A stretch of 64,000 bases of DNA from Oscheius sp. JU75. Lineage: Eukaryota > Nematoda > Chromadorea > Rhabditida > Rhabditidae. The notes beneath the pieces were generated by a model. That model was not told where the DNA came from. It was given only the letters and a program-made list of their open reading frames with translations, and ran no database searches. Shown here in pieces: positions 10,929 through 21,915 of this stretch. How positions within the stretch are numbered: the stretch's first letter is position 1; each line of letters opens with the position of its first letter. Location: assembly GCA_037178855.1 (NCBI GenBank), contig JASJZC010000004.1, positions 7,688,001 through 7,752,000 on the forward strand, in the 5' to 3' direction. The position numbers and the translations under genes were made by a program.

Positions 10929-13900
10929 ATGTACCAAGAAGCGGATCTGGAGATCCGTACACATCTGCAGCAGTCGGCTGGGCAGATTCACATGAATGGA
11001 GCCAGACAGAGTTCAGCCGATCGAAGCATGAGCACAACTTCCTCACAGAACGGAGAGGATCATCAGGTAGGTAGAGAGACAGAAAGACACGGAGACCTTG
11101 TGTCATCGAAATTCGCCATGACCCTGGGAGATGAAAGATAGGGTAAAATTTTAAACAAAGGCAGCAGGCGCAGAGCGTTTTAATTGATTTCCACGGCGAA
11201 GTTTACTTTGCGGACATTTATACAGAAAAAAAGCAGAACGGGCACAATTCAACATAAGTTGTAGGTGGAGAGACAGAGACAGAGAGCATGAACTTGTTTA
11301 CCACTTTAATTTCTCGAAAATGAATTTGGCTCATAACGAAATGCACACGATTTAGTCGCATGGAGGGAGCTCACGTTACATTAATAACTGAATACCTTAT
11401 CTAGTGGAAAGCGCTCATGCTCGCTCTCTCTCTAACAAATAAAAAATTTAATATTTGCCGTTATCTCCACTCTCAAACAGTGGAGAACCCACTTTGTGTA
11501 ATCTATCGATTCAGTCTTTTCGTTTGTATTTCCTCTCTCTCCCTCAGTGCACTTACATTTTGTGAAACCCGTTTATTTGCTCGACGCAACCGCCAGCCCC
11601 GGCGGGTCACATCCGGGGGACGCACGACGCAGCCCCGAGACATTTTTCATCATTTCTTTTGTATTTTGTAGGTGACAGAGAGATAGAGATATAGGACCAG
11701 AGAGACAGAGAGACAGATAGTTCCCACCGCCTTTCACGTTTGTGCAAACCAAACCTTCGTTGCGTAGCATATGGGCAGGTTTTTTCTAGATGAGATCTGA
11801 ACAAGATACTGTGACAGAGATAGTGGTCAAGTTCAGTTGAACCCTAGAGAGACAAAAGAATAGTTCCACTGATTTATCTTCGGAGGACATAGGGAAAGTG
11901 AACAGAGTTCTTTTCTGGATGAGATACTTTAGGAGAGACAGAGAGACAGAGAGGCAATTGTATAGGGAGACAACGAGAATCCAGTCGAGACCTGACAATT
12001 GTTCCTCTCATTTTTCAAAGGGACAAGATCGTGGCCTTAGACAACAGACTTCCAATCAGGGTCCTGTCACGAAAAACTGTCATGGCTGATCCCCCGACCT
12101 TTGAATACTATACTTCAGCACTGTTTGTTATAGAAACTTGAGCTCATTGGTCTCGTTCTTTTAGATCCTTAATTTTCCAACTAGACCCTCCAACTTTGCT
12201 TTTCATTCTTTTTGTACACAAGAAAATATTTCACAAAATGATTCACCTTGCTATGCTATTTCTTCTCCAAAACATTAATTTCAAACCAAAACTTTCCTCT
12301 CCCAGCGGTCTCTGCTCCCCCCTCATATGACAAAAGTATGATCAGGTGAGTAGACAGTGAATTCAACACAGCAAGGGGGAGCACATTAACTAGGCCTGAG
12401 TCCATTTACTATGTAATTTCTAGGCCCGAAATTGATGGCTAAAATGTAATTCTATGAAGGGATGATCACAAACCAACTCCAGTCTCTCTCCATCTCTTTC
12501 TCTCTCACTCGTAAATTATCAATAAAGGCTCAAATTTGCCATCTGGTCTGGAGAGAGCGGAAATTGGTCATTTTCGCAAGGGGAACCCGTTTTTATACTT
12601 TTTTAATGAATTTTGGAAGAGGGAAGTTTTAGGCTAGTGATCTTCTGAGCTTAGGCTAGAACTTCTAAGCCAGTTTTAGTGGTCAACATGGTTCTTTTCA
12701 GCTTTGTGATGTTCTGCAAAGTTGTAGAGAAAAAAAAAGGAGCTACAAGTTTGTAGAACATGGTAAATGTTAAAAAAAATATCATCTTGATTCCGAAAAC
12801 CGTGCAAAAAGAGACGAAGATATATACGTTCAAGAGTTACAGCCCTGGTGATAGTTGAGATAAGATCCAGTGGCCGAGTGGTTAGCGCAGCTGTCTACCA
12901 TGTAGAAGGTCCTAGGTCTGGCTGATCGTTTTGTTATTAATATGAAGTGACCCCAAGAGTTTAAAAATGAACCTTTTTGATTTTCCACATCATATGACCT
13001 GAAATCATTCGATTTTCAGGATCTGGAGGACGATATCTGCTTAGGTGCCCAACAGGGAGGCGACTCTTCCAATGGCAGTCTCAATCTCAACCGCGAGGTC
13101 GTGGACCTCAAGAACAGCTTCATCTACGTCAGCCACCAGGTAATATTTGTTGTTTTTCGCCTCTTTTTTAAGGCTGTTTGAAAATGTCAATATTGGGTGC
13201 TTGCTGGTGTTTGGAGCGAGACTTTCTTCTTTGATTTGTATTTGAACAGGGACCGGGTTGCAGAGGGGGATGGAAAAGATCGATTATCACTAAATCAGAC
13301 CGTAAAACTCGTTTTTTGGCGCACTCGTCTCCCTGATAAGGCTTCGAATTTTGATTAAAAATTCTTTGAGGGAGAGAATTTCTGTGAGAATCTGTTTAAA
13401 AATCGGTCTCTGTCTTTTTGTCACTCTGTCTCTCTGTCCCTATGTCTCTGCTTTTCTGTCTCTCAAAAAATTTCCACTCAATTTTTTCTCCTTTGTAACA
13501 AATGTAAGCCAGCCGCCTCCACACAACACAACTGTTGTCGCCCGCTTAATAAACGAGTATCGATCGGGTCGGACACTAGGGGTGTCTGTCTCAAAGAAAA
13601 CGAATCAGAAATGAGAGAACCGATTTCAGCTGAACCGCATAATGAAGCAGATTGGAGTGACACCGTGCTCCTGCAATCCCTGTCAGGCAAGGCATAGACA
13701 GATGAACGGCATCAAGCAGGAAGATCAGGGCTATTCTTCCCAGCAACAGCAACCCATCCAACTCCAGCAGATCCCCAAGAGGCCAATGGGACAGAACTAC
13801 TGCGGTATGCAGGGCGGCGGAAAGATCGTCGCGGGACCAGCAGAGAAGAAAATGGTAGCTGAATATGCCAGAATACATGGGGCTGTGGCAGCAGCAAGGA

Positions 13901-15172
13901 AGTTTGGCGTCCCACCGCCTGTCTCGACGTACTATCAGAGGAAGGACAGTGGAAATCGTGAGTATACAATCTTAAGTTTTGAACTAGGCAATGTTTAGCA
14001 GTCCTGCAAGCCCAACTGGGTCCGCATATGAGTCAGTCGATCAACCAGCTGAACCAGATGAATCAGATGAGTCAGCAGCACACGCCTACGACGCCCACGA
14101 TGCATCATAACAATTTTTCTGGATCTCCGGGACCTTCTTCGGAAGGAGAGGGTGAGGAGAGGAATGGCGGTCCACCAGTTCTGCAGCCGGCTACTCCTAA
14201 CCATCAGGTGACGGTGAGTCAACAGAGTCAGGGAAAAAGAAAGGCAGAAAGATGAAGAGACAGAGGCACAGACAGGTAGACAGAAAGACAGAAAGACAAA
14301 AGAACAGAGAAAGAGAGAGATGAACAGAAAATCATAGAAACAGAGAGCCAAAGACACAGAGAGACAGAGACTAATATCCCTTTCTTCAGACACCCCAATC
14401 CGTGCCCCAGTCTCCGCTCTTCACACCCCATTCCATGATGGAAATGATCAAAATGAATGCGGCACACTCGACGGGTAGTCCCGGATTCCTTCGTGGTCGT
14501 GGTCGTGGCCGACCGAAACTGATTGGTGATGAGCTCGACGCTGACCTGGTCGATTATATGGTCACCTACAAGCAGCAGGAGCCAGGACAACACATCACGG
14601 CTTCCCAAGCCTTAGCTGTTGCTAGGAACTACATTCTGGAGAAGGCTCCAGGGCTGCTGGAGGAGCAAGGAGGACATGTGAAGCTCAAATTGACATGGGC
14701 CATGAAACTTGTGACGAGGATAGCTGAAAGACAGAAGGAGATCGGTGAGTTTCTACCGTTATATTTTTTTAAGTCCCTTTTTCAGAGCTCGGTCTCCCTG
14801 CCGGTAGTCTCTCCAATATGGGTCGCGTCCATTTGAACAGTCTTCCTGGCGGGAACTTTATGGCCGACATGGTCGCCCAGAATATCCTCAACCAGCATAT
14901 GATGATCGGCATGAATGGGAAGTCCCAATCACAACAGAACCTGACCCATCATTCTCAAGAGAACGAGGAACCTAGTAAGTGACTGTCTCTGTCACTATTT
15001 CTGACTCTCTGTCTCGCAACTAAACAAAGATTTTCCAGTAGCCAACGCTCCCGAAATCCTGAACGTCAAGGAGCTCCCTCTGAACTTCCTCTCCGATCTG
15101 ATGGCCTCTGCCAACGAGGGAGGAGTAGTAGAAGGAGTCGTCGAAGACGACGAAGACATGCCAGTCAACTGA
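10929..15172 (+). CDS. Nuclear DNA-binding-type protein with AT-hook-like and HTH-like segments
   Basis: Seven coding exons give about 490 residues: 10929-11066, 13020-13139, 13630-13957, 13999-14213, 14390-14744, 14786-14974 and 15039-15172; all junction phases agree. The ATG lies 2 bases after an acceptor. The product has a Q/S-rich N-terminus, a small Cys cluster (PCSCNPCQARH), then a helix-turn-helix-like block starting VAEYARIHGAVAAARKFG. Next come a Q/N/M/P-rich linker, an AT-hook-like RGRGRGRPK, and a second helical block with ITASQALAVARNYI and KLKLTWAMKLVTRI resembling Psq/CENP-B-type DNA-binding modules. The tail is acidic. I infer a transcription or chromatin factor; I do not recognise a named orthologue. 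A poly(A) signal is at 15397. Confidence 0.82.
12708..12762. repeat. Palindromic dispersed motif, paired copy
   Basis: GATGTTCTGCAAAGTTGTAG is followed within 15 bases by its near reverse complement CTACAAGTTTGTAGAACATG, forming a potential stem. The same half-site recurs at about 9443, 9725, 16075, 16256, 16453, 25573-25621, 53690 and 60270-60497. It is non-coding. Confidence 0.65.
12870..12935 (+). repeat. tRNA-like sequence in intron
   Basis: CCAGTGGCCGAGTGGTTAGC resembles a tRNA D-arm region and is followed by an anticodon-like CATGTAGAAGG and GGTCCTAGGTCTGGC. T-arm and acceptor pairing are poor, so it is probably a SINE head or a tRNA pseudogene within the first intron of the gene at 10929. 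Confidence 0.4.
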
Positions 15173-15402
15173 ATTTTTTGTTATCTCCATATTGTTACTG
15201 TAATCTCGATTCGTGCTACTTCCTTCTACCCTAACCCCAAGTCAAGACAGGTCGCTCTGCTCTCACCCTTATCCCCTCACCGTCCAATTTACTTTGTCCC
15301 TGCGTGTGCTAAAATCGTCATTGCCTAATCTCTATCTGTCTTGTTCTCTTCCGTATTCTCTCACTTTCCGGCCCGTTTTTTTCGTAGCCAATGTGCAATA
15401 AA

Positions 15403-16912
15403 TACTTTTAGCAATTGGTCGAAATGTAAGCGACAGCCGGACAATTAAGTATTTACGCCTGCCTCCGAGTAAGAATCAATTAATTATTAGACCGGGAGGC
15501 CAGATGGTTGGTTCTAGAAGGAGAGGGAACACAGCGGGGAGCAAAGAGACGGCGAATTAACTCCTATTCGGGGATTAATGAGAGCCTTGATTGGGATAAA
15601 TTTGAATTTTGGGGACTATCCAATAGATTTGAAAAAAAGAAAGAAATACAGAGAGGCAAAGAGGTTCTGTACTCTCTCGGTCCCTCTTGGTAATTTCAAT
15701 GTAGATATAGTTTTGGCTTAAAGGAAATAATCACGAGTTTTATGGAACCGCAGATAATGTGTTTACAAAACACTTGCTGAAAAAAGGGCTCCAGCCGGCC
15801 AAAATGACAGGCTGGTACCCTTTCTTCTCCAAAAAGCAGTATTTTTCCCAAAGACCACTCTCGAAGCTACTTCGTTAGACTCGTTCTACAACGATCATGG
15901 TCTGAGGGTACCGCTCTCACGATACAATGAGCCCGAAAGCTGATTGTAATTATTTTTCTCGAACTATAGGGAACAGGCGGGTAAGAGATAGTATGGGGGT
16001 GACACGGGCGACAGAGCCCCAGCAAAAAATGAAATAAGTTTTTTCGGCTCGAAGAAGTGGTTTACCAGCGTTGCGATGTTCTGCACTCTTGGAGATTTTG
16101 GTACGGGCTACAGCTTTGCTAAATATCAAAAAGCTGAAAAGTCAGTTTTTGGACAAGAAAATGAAGTTTGCAAGGTCAGACACTATCTGTTCTGTTTGGC
16201 TTGAAATTAAGCCATTTAAGCTAAAAAGGATCAAAACATAGGTTTCATGCAAAATGATGTTCTGTAAAGTTGGAGATTTCGATACGGGCTACAACTATGT
16301 AGAGCATCACAAAGTTGTAAAACCATGTTTTTGACACGAAATGACGGCTACGAGGGAGCAGAGGGTGTCAGTCTTGAAATTTGGTTCTCCCAGGTATAAA
16401 GAGTTCAAAAAGTGAGTTTTCTTTTTTTTTTTCTTTTTTTTTTCTTTTCTCTGCGATGTTCTGAAAAGTTTTTGATTTTAGTATCTCTCTTTACTAAACT
16501 ATCTGTTTTGTATGGCTTGAAATCAAGCCATTTAGGCAAAAGACCGTCCGTCCATCTGTCATGGTGTCCGCACAATTGCATGACAACACTAATACCCAAA
16601 AACTCTGACAAGTCATTTCATGTCAAGCGGCAAGATGAAGAGTCAACTGTGGGGGCAACTTTTGTTACTATGGAAGCGGCGAAGCCGCCTGTTATTAATT
16701 CTAGGCCAAGACTAAACGGGCTGCAGAGCTGCCGTCGGCAACTGGTCTCTCTACTACTAGTGCAATGGGGCCCGTCCGTCTGTACGTCACCACGAGAAAA
16801 AAGACAGTGACAAGTCATGCCCTGTAAACTCTGATTCCTAGCCATTGTCAGTAGTCGCTTGTCATTGTTGTCCGAGCGCTCTCCGAGGAAGCTTCTCTTT
16901 GACAGCAGGGAC
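15403..16912. other. Intergenic region, repeats only
   Basis: No gene is supported. The interval has an AT-rich spacer, three copies of the ATGTTCTG...AGTTGTAG motif with the phrase GATACGGGCTACA between half-sites (16071-16320), a poly-T run at 16420-16450 and a copy of repeat module A at 16560-16770. Confidence 0.6.
16560..16770 (+). repeat. Dispersed repeat module A
   Basis: CAAGTCATTTCATGTC, then GCGGCGAAGCCGCCTGTTA, ATTCTAGGCCAAG and GGGCTGC..GAGCTGCCGTC occur in the same order in the reverse complement of 45560-45740. There, module A directly precedes module B, so A and B look like parts of one longer element. The GCGGCGAAGCCGC core is itself a small hairpin. Confidence 0.65.
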
Positions 16913-17991
16913 ATGGCCGAGCCGGTAGGTCTCTGTCGCCTCTACCAGCAATCAGACTACTTCAGGATGTGCTCGAGCTGTTCAAGACGCAGTCGAAGAT
17001 GCAGAAGGTCTCCTTCGAGTCTTTTGCCACGATGATCTTCTCGAAAGGTGTGGTGGGACTACTGGACGAGTACAACAAAAAATTCAAGAATTACAAGGGT
17101 CCGGGAGACAGAATCGAGAGGACGGCCTTCGACATTAATCAGAAGCTGGATCAAATGAAGAATCGCTACCGGGATGTCAGCTGTCGTGACGGGACCAGGA
17201 TTGTCTTAACGGACGGCAAGGGTGGCGACTACATTCATGCCAATCTGGTGCGAGGAGATCCGCTCCAGACCTCGTTCATTGCCACCTAAGGACCCACGAC
17301 GACGACGGTTCTGGACTTTTGGAGGATGATTCAGCAGTACAGGATCCAGTCCATTGTTCAGCTGTGCGACTTTGTCGAGAGAGGCAGGAAAAAGAGCGAG
17401 TGCTACTTTCCGACAGAGACTGGACAGCCGAAGATAGTGGGAGACTGGAAGATCTTCTACATTGAGACCATGGCTCTGGACTCTCACATCAGGTTAGTGG
17501 GAAGAAACAAAGACAGAGACAAGCCATCTTCCAGTCGAACCATCCTGAGAATCCTGTCTAGTGACAGAATGATTCGAGACATACGTCACTACCATCTGAA
17601 GACTTGGCCCGACAAGCACATTCCCAAGAGCAACCTTTCGGTCCTGCGTCTTCTCACCTACGTCAGGACCAAGACTCGCCCCTGTGTGGTTCACTGTTCG
17701 GCCGGGATTGGTCGTACCGGGACGATGATTGGCGTGGAGATGTGCCTACAGCAGCTCCTTCTCAAGGGCCGACTCGACATTCTCGAGGTGGCCAAGCGTC
17801 CTCGTGATCAGAGAGCCCATGCTGTACAGGTCGGTCTGCAGTACATCCTGCTGGCCGTCATCGTGATCGAGTTCGGCGTGGCCATGAAGCTGATCCAAGA
17901 TCCAACCCTCGAGATGGAAGCCTACAGCCAGAAGACCGCCGAAACGACCGACGAAACGACCGACGAATCTCAGCTGCGTCGTGGAAAGTAG
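16913..17991 (+). pseudogene. Nematode-type protein tyrosine phosphatase with premature TAA
   Basis: A tiny first exon (16913-16924) is joined across a 41-base intron to 16966; a second 42-base intron at 17493-17534 is likely. The domain runs in order: KGPGDRIERTAFD, NRYRDVSC, DYIHANLVRG, TSFIAT, GP..TVLDFWRMI, the WPD loop (TWPDKHIP), the P-loop HCSAGIGRTG and a Q-loop. This is the compact cytosolic PTP class expanded in nematodes. Every catalytic residue is intact, yet the codon expected to be Gln in the TQGP motif is TAA (17287-17289), one C-to-T change from CAA. TAA is a normal terminator in ACMSD and CCT-eta here, so codon reassignment is unlikely. Either a young pseudogene, an allele or read error, or readthrough. 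A poly(A) signal is at 18082. Confidence 0.8.
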
Positions 17992-18435
17992 GGCGCCTCG
18001 AACGTCCTCTTCTCCCGTCCGTCGACCGAGAGCCCGAAGAAGAAGATAGGTCCTAGGAAGAAGACGAACAAAAGCGTCTAGAATAAAGAAACAGAGAAAT
18101 AAACATAAGGCAGTCTCCGTTCTTTACTCTCCCTGTCTCTCTCTGTCCCGACTCCCTAAATAGCTTTATTCGACCAAACCCCAAATGTCCCTCGACTTGT
18201 GCCGACGAGCCCCATCCCTTCCGGGGCGTCGCGTTTCCTTCCCTCGGGAGAGCTGTGTTGAGGATTGATGTCAAATCCGATACAGCTTTCGAAGAGGGGC
18301 CCCCCCTCCGACTAGTCTCTCCCCCCCTTGAAAACCACAACATTTTCGAGGCGTTCACTACATAATCGAGTCATCGAGTACTCCCCACCCTCCCTCTCTC
18401 TTCAGTTTCCTTAGGGGCTTCTCCCTCACCTAACC

Positions 18436-20491
18436 ATGGGTAGGCGCCACCGGCGTTCCAAGGTGACCAGGGTCGTGAACCTCGTCAAAAAGATCATCGC
18501 CTTCTTTTTTTCACATATTGGACTCTGTGCCTTGGTAAGTTTTCTCTGTCCCCTCTCTCAATACTCCCTTCAGGTAGTAGGATATGCAATGTTGGGAGCT
18601 GTAATCTTTCAGGCTGTCGAGGGTCCACATGAGGAAATGGTGAGTACAAAAAATGATGAAAGACACTAGGAGTTAGCTAGACTTATGACTACAACCTTGT
18701 TGAAGAATGTATAATTGGAAAATCATGTTTTGGGCACAAAAGTTACACATTAACAGTCGACTCCGGCGCGCTGACTCTCTAGAAGTTGCGCGCCGCGCCA
18801 AATTTCTATATCCTTCTGACGAGGGGCTCAGTCCCAGAAACTTATTTTATCGTATTTTTAACACTAAGTACATCAAAATGAGACCAAACAAGCTTGAAAT
18901 GTGTTAGGCTCCTAGGGTATGAGGTTCATCGATACTCTAGTGATGAGAACGTTGAACTTTCCGAGAGAGCGCAATCAATTTCTTATTTTATGCGTTTACT
19001 TTCAGATCCAATCCGAAGTGACAGCAGCTCGTGGGAAAGCGGTCGATGTGATATGGAATCTCACCTACAGAGTGAATCGTCTGGACGAGAAGCAGTGGAA
19101 GCAGACAGTTTATGACGAGGTGAGCAATGGTTTCTGTCTCTTTATCTCTCTGTCTCTGTCTCTTGGTCTTACTGCTTCTCTATCTTCCTGTCTCTCTGTC
19201 TATCTGTCTCTTTCTCTCTATGTCTTTCTGTGGTTCTTTCTGTCACAAACAGACGTACCTTCAGGTGAAACGCTTCCAAAAGAAGTGCCTGGAGAAGATC
19301 AGGAAGGGCTATGACGGCCGAGAGTTCAAAGAGTCAGCTCAATGGACCTTCACAGGATCTTTTCTCTACTCTCTGACAGTAATCACGACTATTGGGTACG
19401 GGAACACTTCCGGTAAGTATTTACTTGTCTACTTACATTCAAACCTTAGCTAAAACTTATATGGGTAAGACTCTGACAATGCTGTACGCGATCATCGGGA
19501 TTCCGTTGATGCTTCTCTTTCTCACGAACATTGGAGATGTCATGGCCAAAATATTCAGGTAACATTGTGACCATTGCGACACAGAGTCCCAAGAAAGGCA
19601 AGAGACAGAGAGATAGTGGGACAGAGAAACAGAGTGGTAGAGAAACAAAACAACGAAGATGCAGAGAGATAGAGACACAGACAGAGAGAGATAGAGAGAC
19701 ATTCAGATTTCTCTACGCTCAGTCAATCCGCCTGAAGTATCGTCTCATACTCTGGCACAAGAAGAGAAAAGCAGCCAAGATCCGAAGAGCCAACTCGCTG
19801 GTCTCTCGACTCACACGAGCCCATCGGGTCAAGGCTGATAGTTCCATCGACTCTTTCGGTACGGGCCGCTTTTTTTCAAACTAAAACTTGGTTCAGATCT
19901 AGGTGGACCAGATGTGGAAGACCTGCTGACGGCGAGGGTAGAGATGGAGCAGCTAGAGGTCAAAGAGACGGCACAGGCACATTTGGAGAGAATCACTGTT
20001 CCTCTGTCTCTCGTGGTTTTTACCATGTTTGCTTATCTGATAGCTGGTTAGTTGACTGTCTCTCTACCTTTCTGTCTATTCACCCACCTACTCGTGTCTC
20101 TCTGTTTCTCTGGCTCCCTGTCTCTCTAGCTCAGTGTTTCTCTATTTCACAGTTTCACAGTCTCTCTCTATCTGTTTCTGTCTTCTATACAAGTATACCG
20201 TTTCCAGGCACAATCCTATTCGCCTTCTGGGAAGGGTGGACTTCCCTTGCCTCCTTCTACTTCTGTTTCATCTCCCTAACTACCATCGGATTCGGAGATC
20301 TGTTTCCTGGAGCCTCTGTGGGCAAGGACTCACAGGACAAGCTGATAGTCACCAGTGTCTATCTCCTATTTGGAATGGCCCTTCTGGCTATGTGCTTCAA
20401 TCTGATGCAGGATGACATTGTCCAGAAGGTTCGGTGGCTTACTCAGAAGAGTAAGGGACTATCGTCCAATGACGAGGATGGCACTCCTTGA
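18436..20491 (+). CDS. TWK two-pore-domain potassium channel
   Basis: Eight exons: 18436-18534, 18574-18639, 19006-19119, 19253-19412, 19450-19558, 19707-19858, 19897-20046 and 20208-20491; phases agree throughout. The protein has a basic N-terminus, M1 (VVGYAMLGAVIFQAVEG), an extracellular loop, the first pore with TTIGYGN, then GKTLTMLYAIIGIPLMLLF (M2), a charged intracellular loop, M3, the second pore with TTIGFGD, M4 and a short polar tail. Two P-loops with GYG/GFG filters define a K2P leak channel of the plasma membrane; nematodes have dozens (TWK). The exact paralogue is not determinable. A poly(A) signal at 20510 lies just before the next gene. Confidence 0.93.
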
Positions 20492-20673
20492 AGATATTAC
20501 GGTTACTTCAATAAAAAGTTCTTTATTGCTTTGGGCATTAGGAAACGTTTCCAGAAGCAAACTTCAAAACTTTTAAAAAAAGAACTAAAAATTTTGTTTT
20601 ATCAATTAGGGCCAAGTCATTGGGACCCCGTCAGCGCTCCAAGGATCGTCTGCTCTCGTCTTGTCAAGGCAAA
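20492..20673 (+). promoter_or_regulatory. Compact intergenic region, operon-like
   Basis: Between the TWK stop and the SDS22 start are a poly(A) signal (AATAAA at 20510), a U-rich stretch and the acceptor TATCAATTAG. The arrangement resembles the roughly 100-base spacers inside nematode operons, where the downstream cistron is trans-spliced. This is inference from spacing; no promoter motif is visible. Confidence 0.4.
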
Positions 20674-21706
20674 ATGGTCGACGCTCTGGAACCGATGAAG
20701 AAGATCGAAGAGGAGGAGAGAGAAGTAGAAGAGAACGTGATGGAGGTGGATCCGGAGGCCAAGAAACTTGATTTGACCCGTACCCGCTTCCGCAAGATTG
20801 AAGGTCTCGACTTTCTCAAGCAGGTAGGCTACTGTCTCTCTGTCTCATTCTATCATCTTCCAGATCGAAAGCCTGACTCTGCGCTGGAATTTGATCAAGA
20901 AGATCGAAGGTCTCTCCTCCCTGACGACTCTGCGAGTCCTGGATCTCTACGACAACCAGCTGGAGAAGATTGAGAACCTCGACAGCCTCGTCAATCTGGA
21001 GACGCTGGATTTGTCCTTCAACCGGATCGAGCGCATCGAGGGTCTGGACAAGTTGACTAAGCTGAAGACTCTGTACCTCGTCCACAACAAGATCTCCCGC
21101 ATCGAGGGTCTCGACCAGCTGACGGAGCTCGAGTACCTGGAACTTGGTGACAATCGGATCAAGCGCGTCGAGGGTCTCACCACGAATGTCAACCTCAAGC
21201 GGCTCTTCCTCGGGGCCAACCAGATTCGTAAAATGGAAAACTTTGGTCATCTGAAGCAGCTCGAGGTCCTCAGCCTTCCCGCCAACATTATCGTCCAGAT
21301 TGACGGTCTCGAGGAGCTGCCCCAGCTCAAGGAACTCTACCTCACCCAGAACGGCATTCAAAAGATTGGCGGCCTCGAGAAGAATCTGGCCCTGGAGATC
21401 CTCGATCTCAATCAGAACCGTCTCGAGCAGGTCAGCGGTATCGCTCAGCTCAAAAATCTCACGGACTTTTGGGCCAAAGCCAACAAGCTCGATGACTGGA
21501 GCTGGTTGGACGAGCTGCAGCTGCTGCCCCGTCTCAATGTTGTCTACCTTAACTTCAACCCCTTCTCCGAGAGGGATCCGAACTACAGGGCCAAGGCTGT
21601 CCGTCTTCTGCCCCAGATCACTCGCCTCGATGCTGATCAGTGTCGTCTCGAGACCGCCGTCCGTGCACCTCCTACCGCAGCTTCTGTTACTACTGTCAAT
21701 GTTTAG
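20674..21706 (+). CDS. sds-22: SDS22 / PPP1R7 protein phosphatase 1 regulator
   Basis: Two exons (20674-20823, 20864-21706) encode 330 residues. After an acidic N-terminus come about eleven SDS22-type leucine-rich repeats of 22 residues with the phase LxxLxLxxNxIxxIEGL, for example KTLYLVHNKISRIEGL, and a C-terminal LRR cap with NFNPFSERDPNYR. SDS22 binds the PP1 catalytic subunit in nucleus and cytoplasm and controls its maturation and mitotic activity. The first ATG in frame is at 20674. A splice-acceptor-like TATCAATTAG sits at 20601-20610, and the upstream gene's stop is only 183 bases away. The poly(A) signal is at 21726. Confidence 0.93.
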
Positions 21707-21915
21707 ATCCGGGTTCAAACATTCAAATAAAGGCTTGTTGTGACAGAGAGAGACAGACAGTGGAACAGACTATGGAGCGACAGTCATTTCTCTAACCCCA
21801 TCTCTCTTGTTTCTCGAAAAGACTACCTTACTGATCAGTAGCACTGTTTACAACCATCCTTATCGTCTCACTGTCTCTCTCTCTCTGCTGATCAATATCA
21901 TTCACCAGATCAGTC

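Noticed and set aside
13995-14393. Minus-strand frame rich in LSVSLSLC
   Set aside because: It translates a GACAGAGA tract in an intron; such Ser/Leu/Cys-rich frames recur throughout the window and are artefacts.
17287-17289. TAA = Gln genetic code change
   Set aside because: ACMSD and CCT-eta end with TAA at the expected C-terminus, and no other gene has an in-frame TAA at a conserved Gln.
20816-21718. 300-residue minus-strand open frame opposite SDS22
   Set aside because: It is the mirror of the leucine-rich repeats; the codon bias of the sense gene keeps it open.
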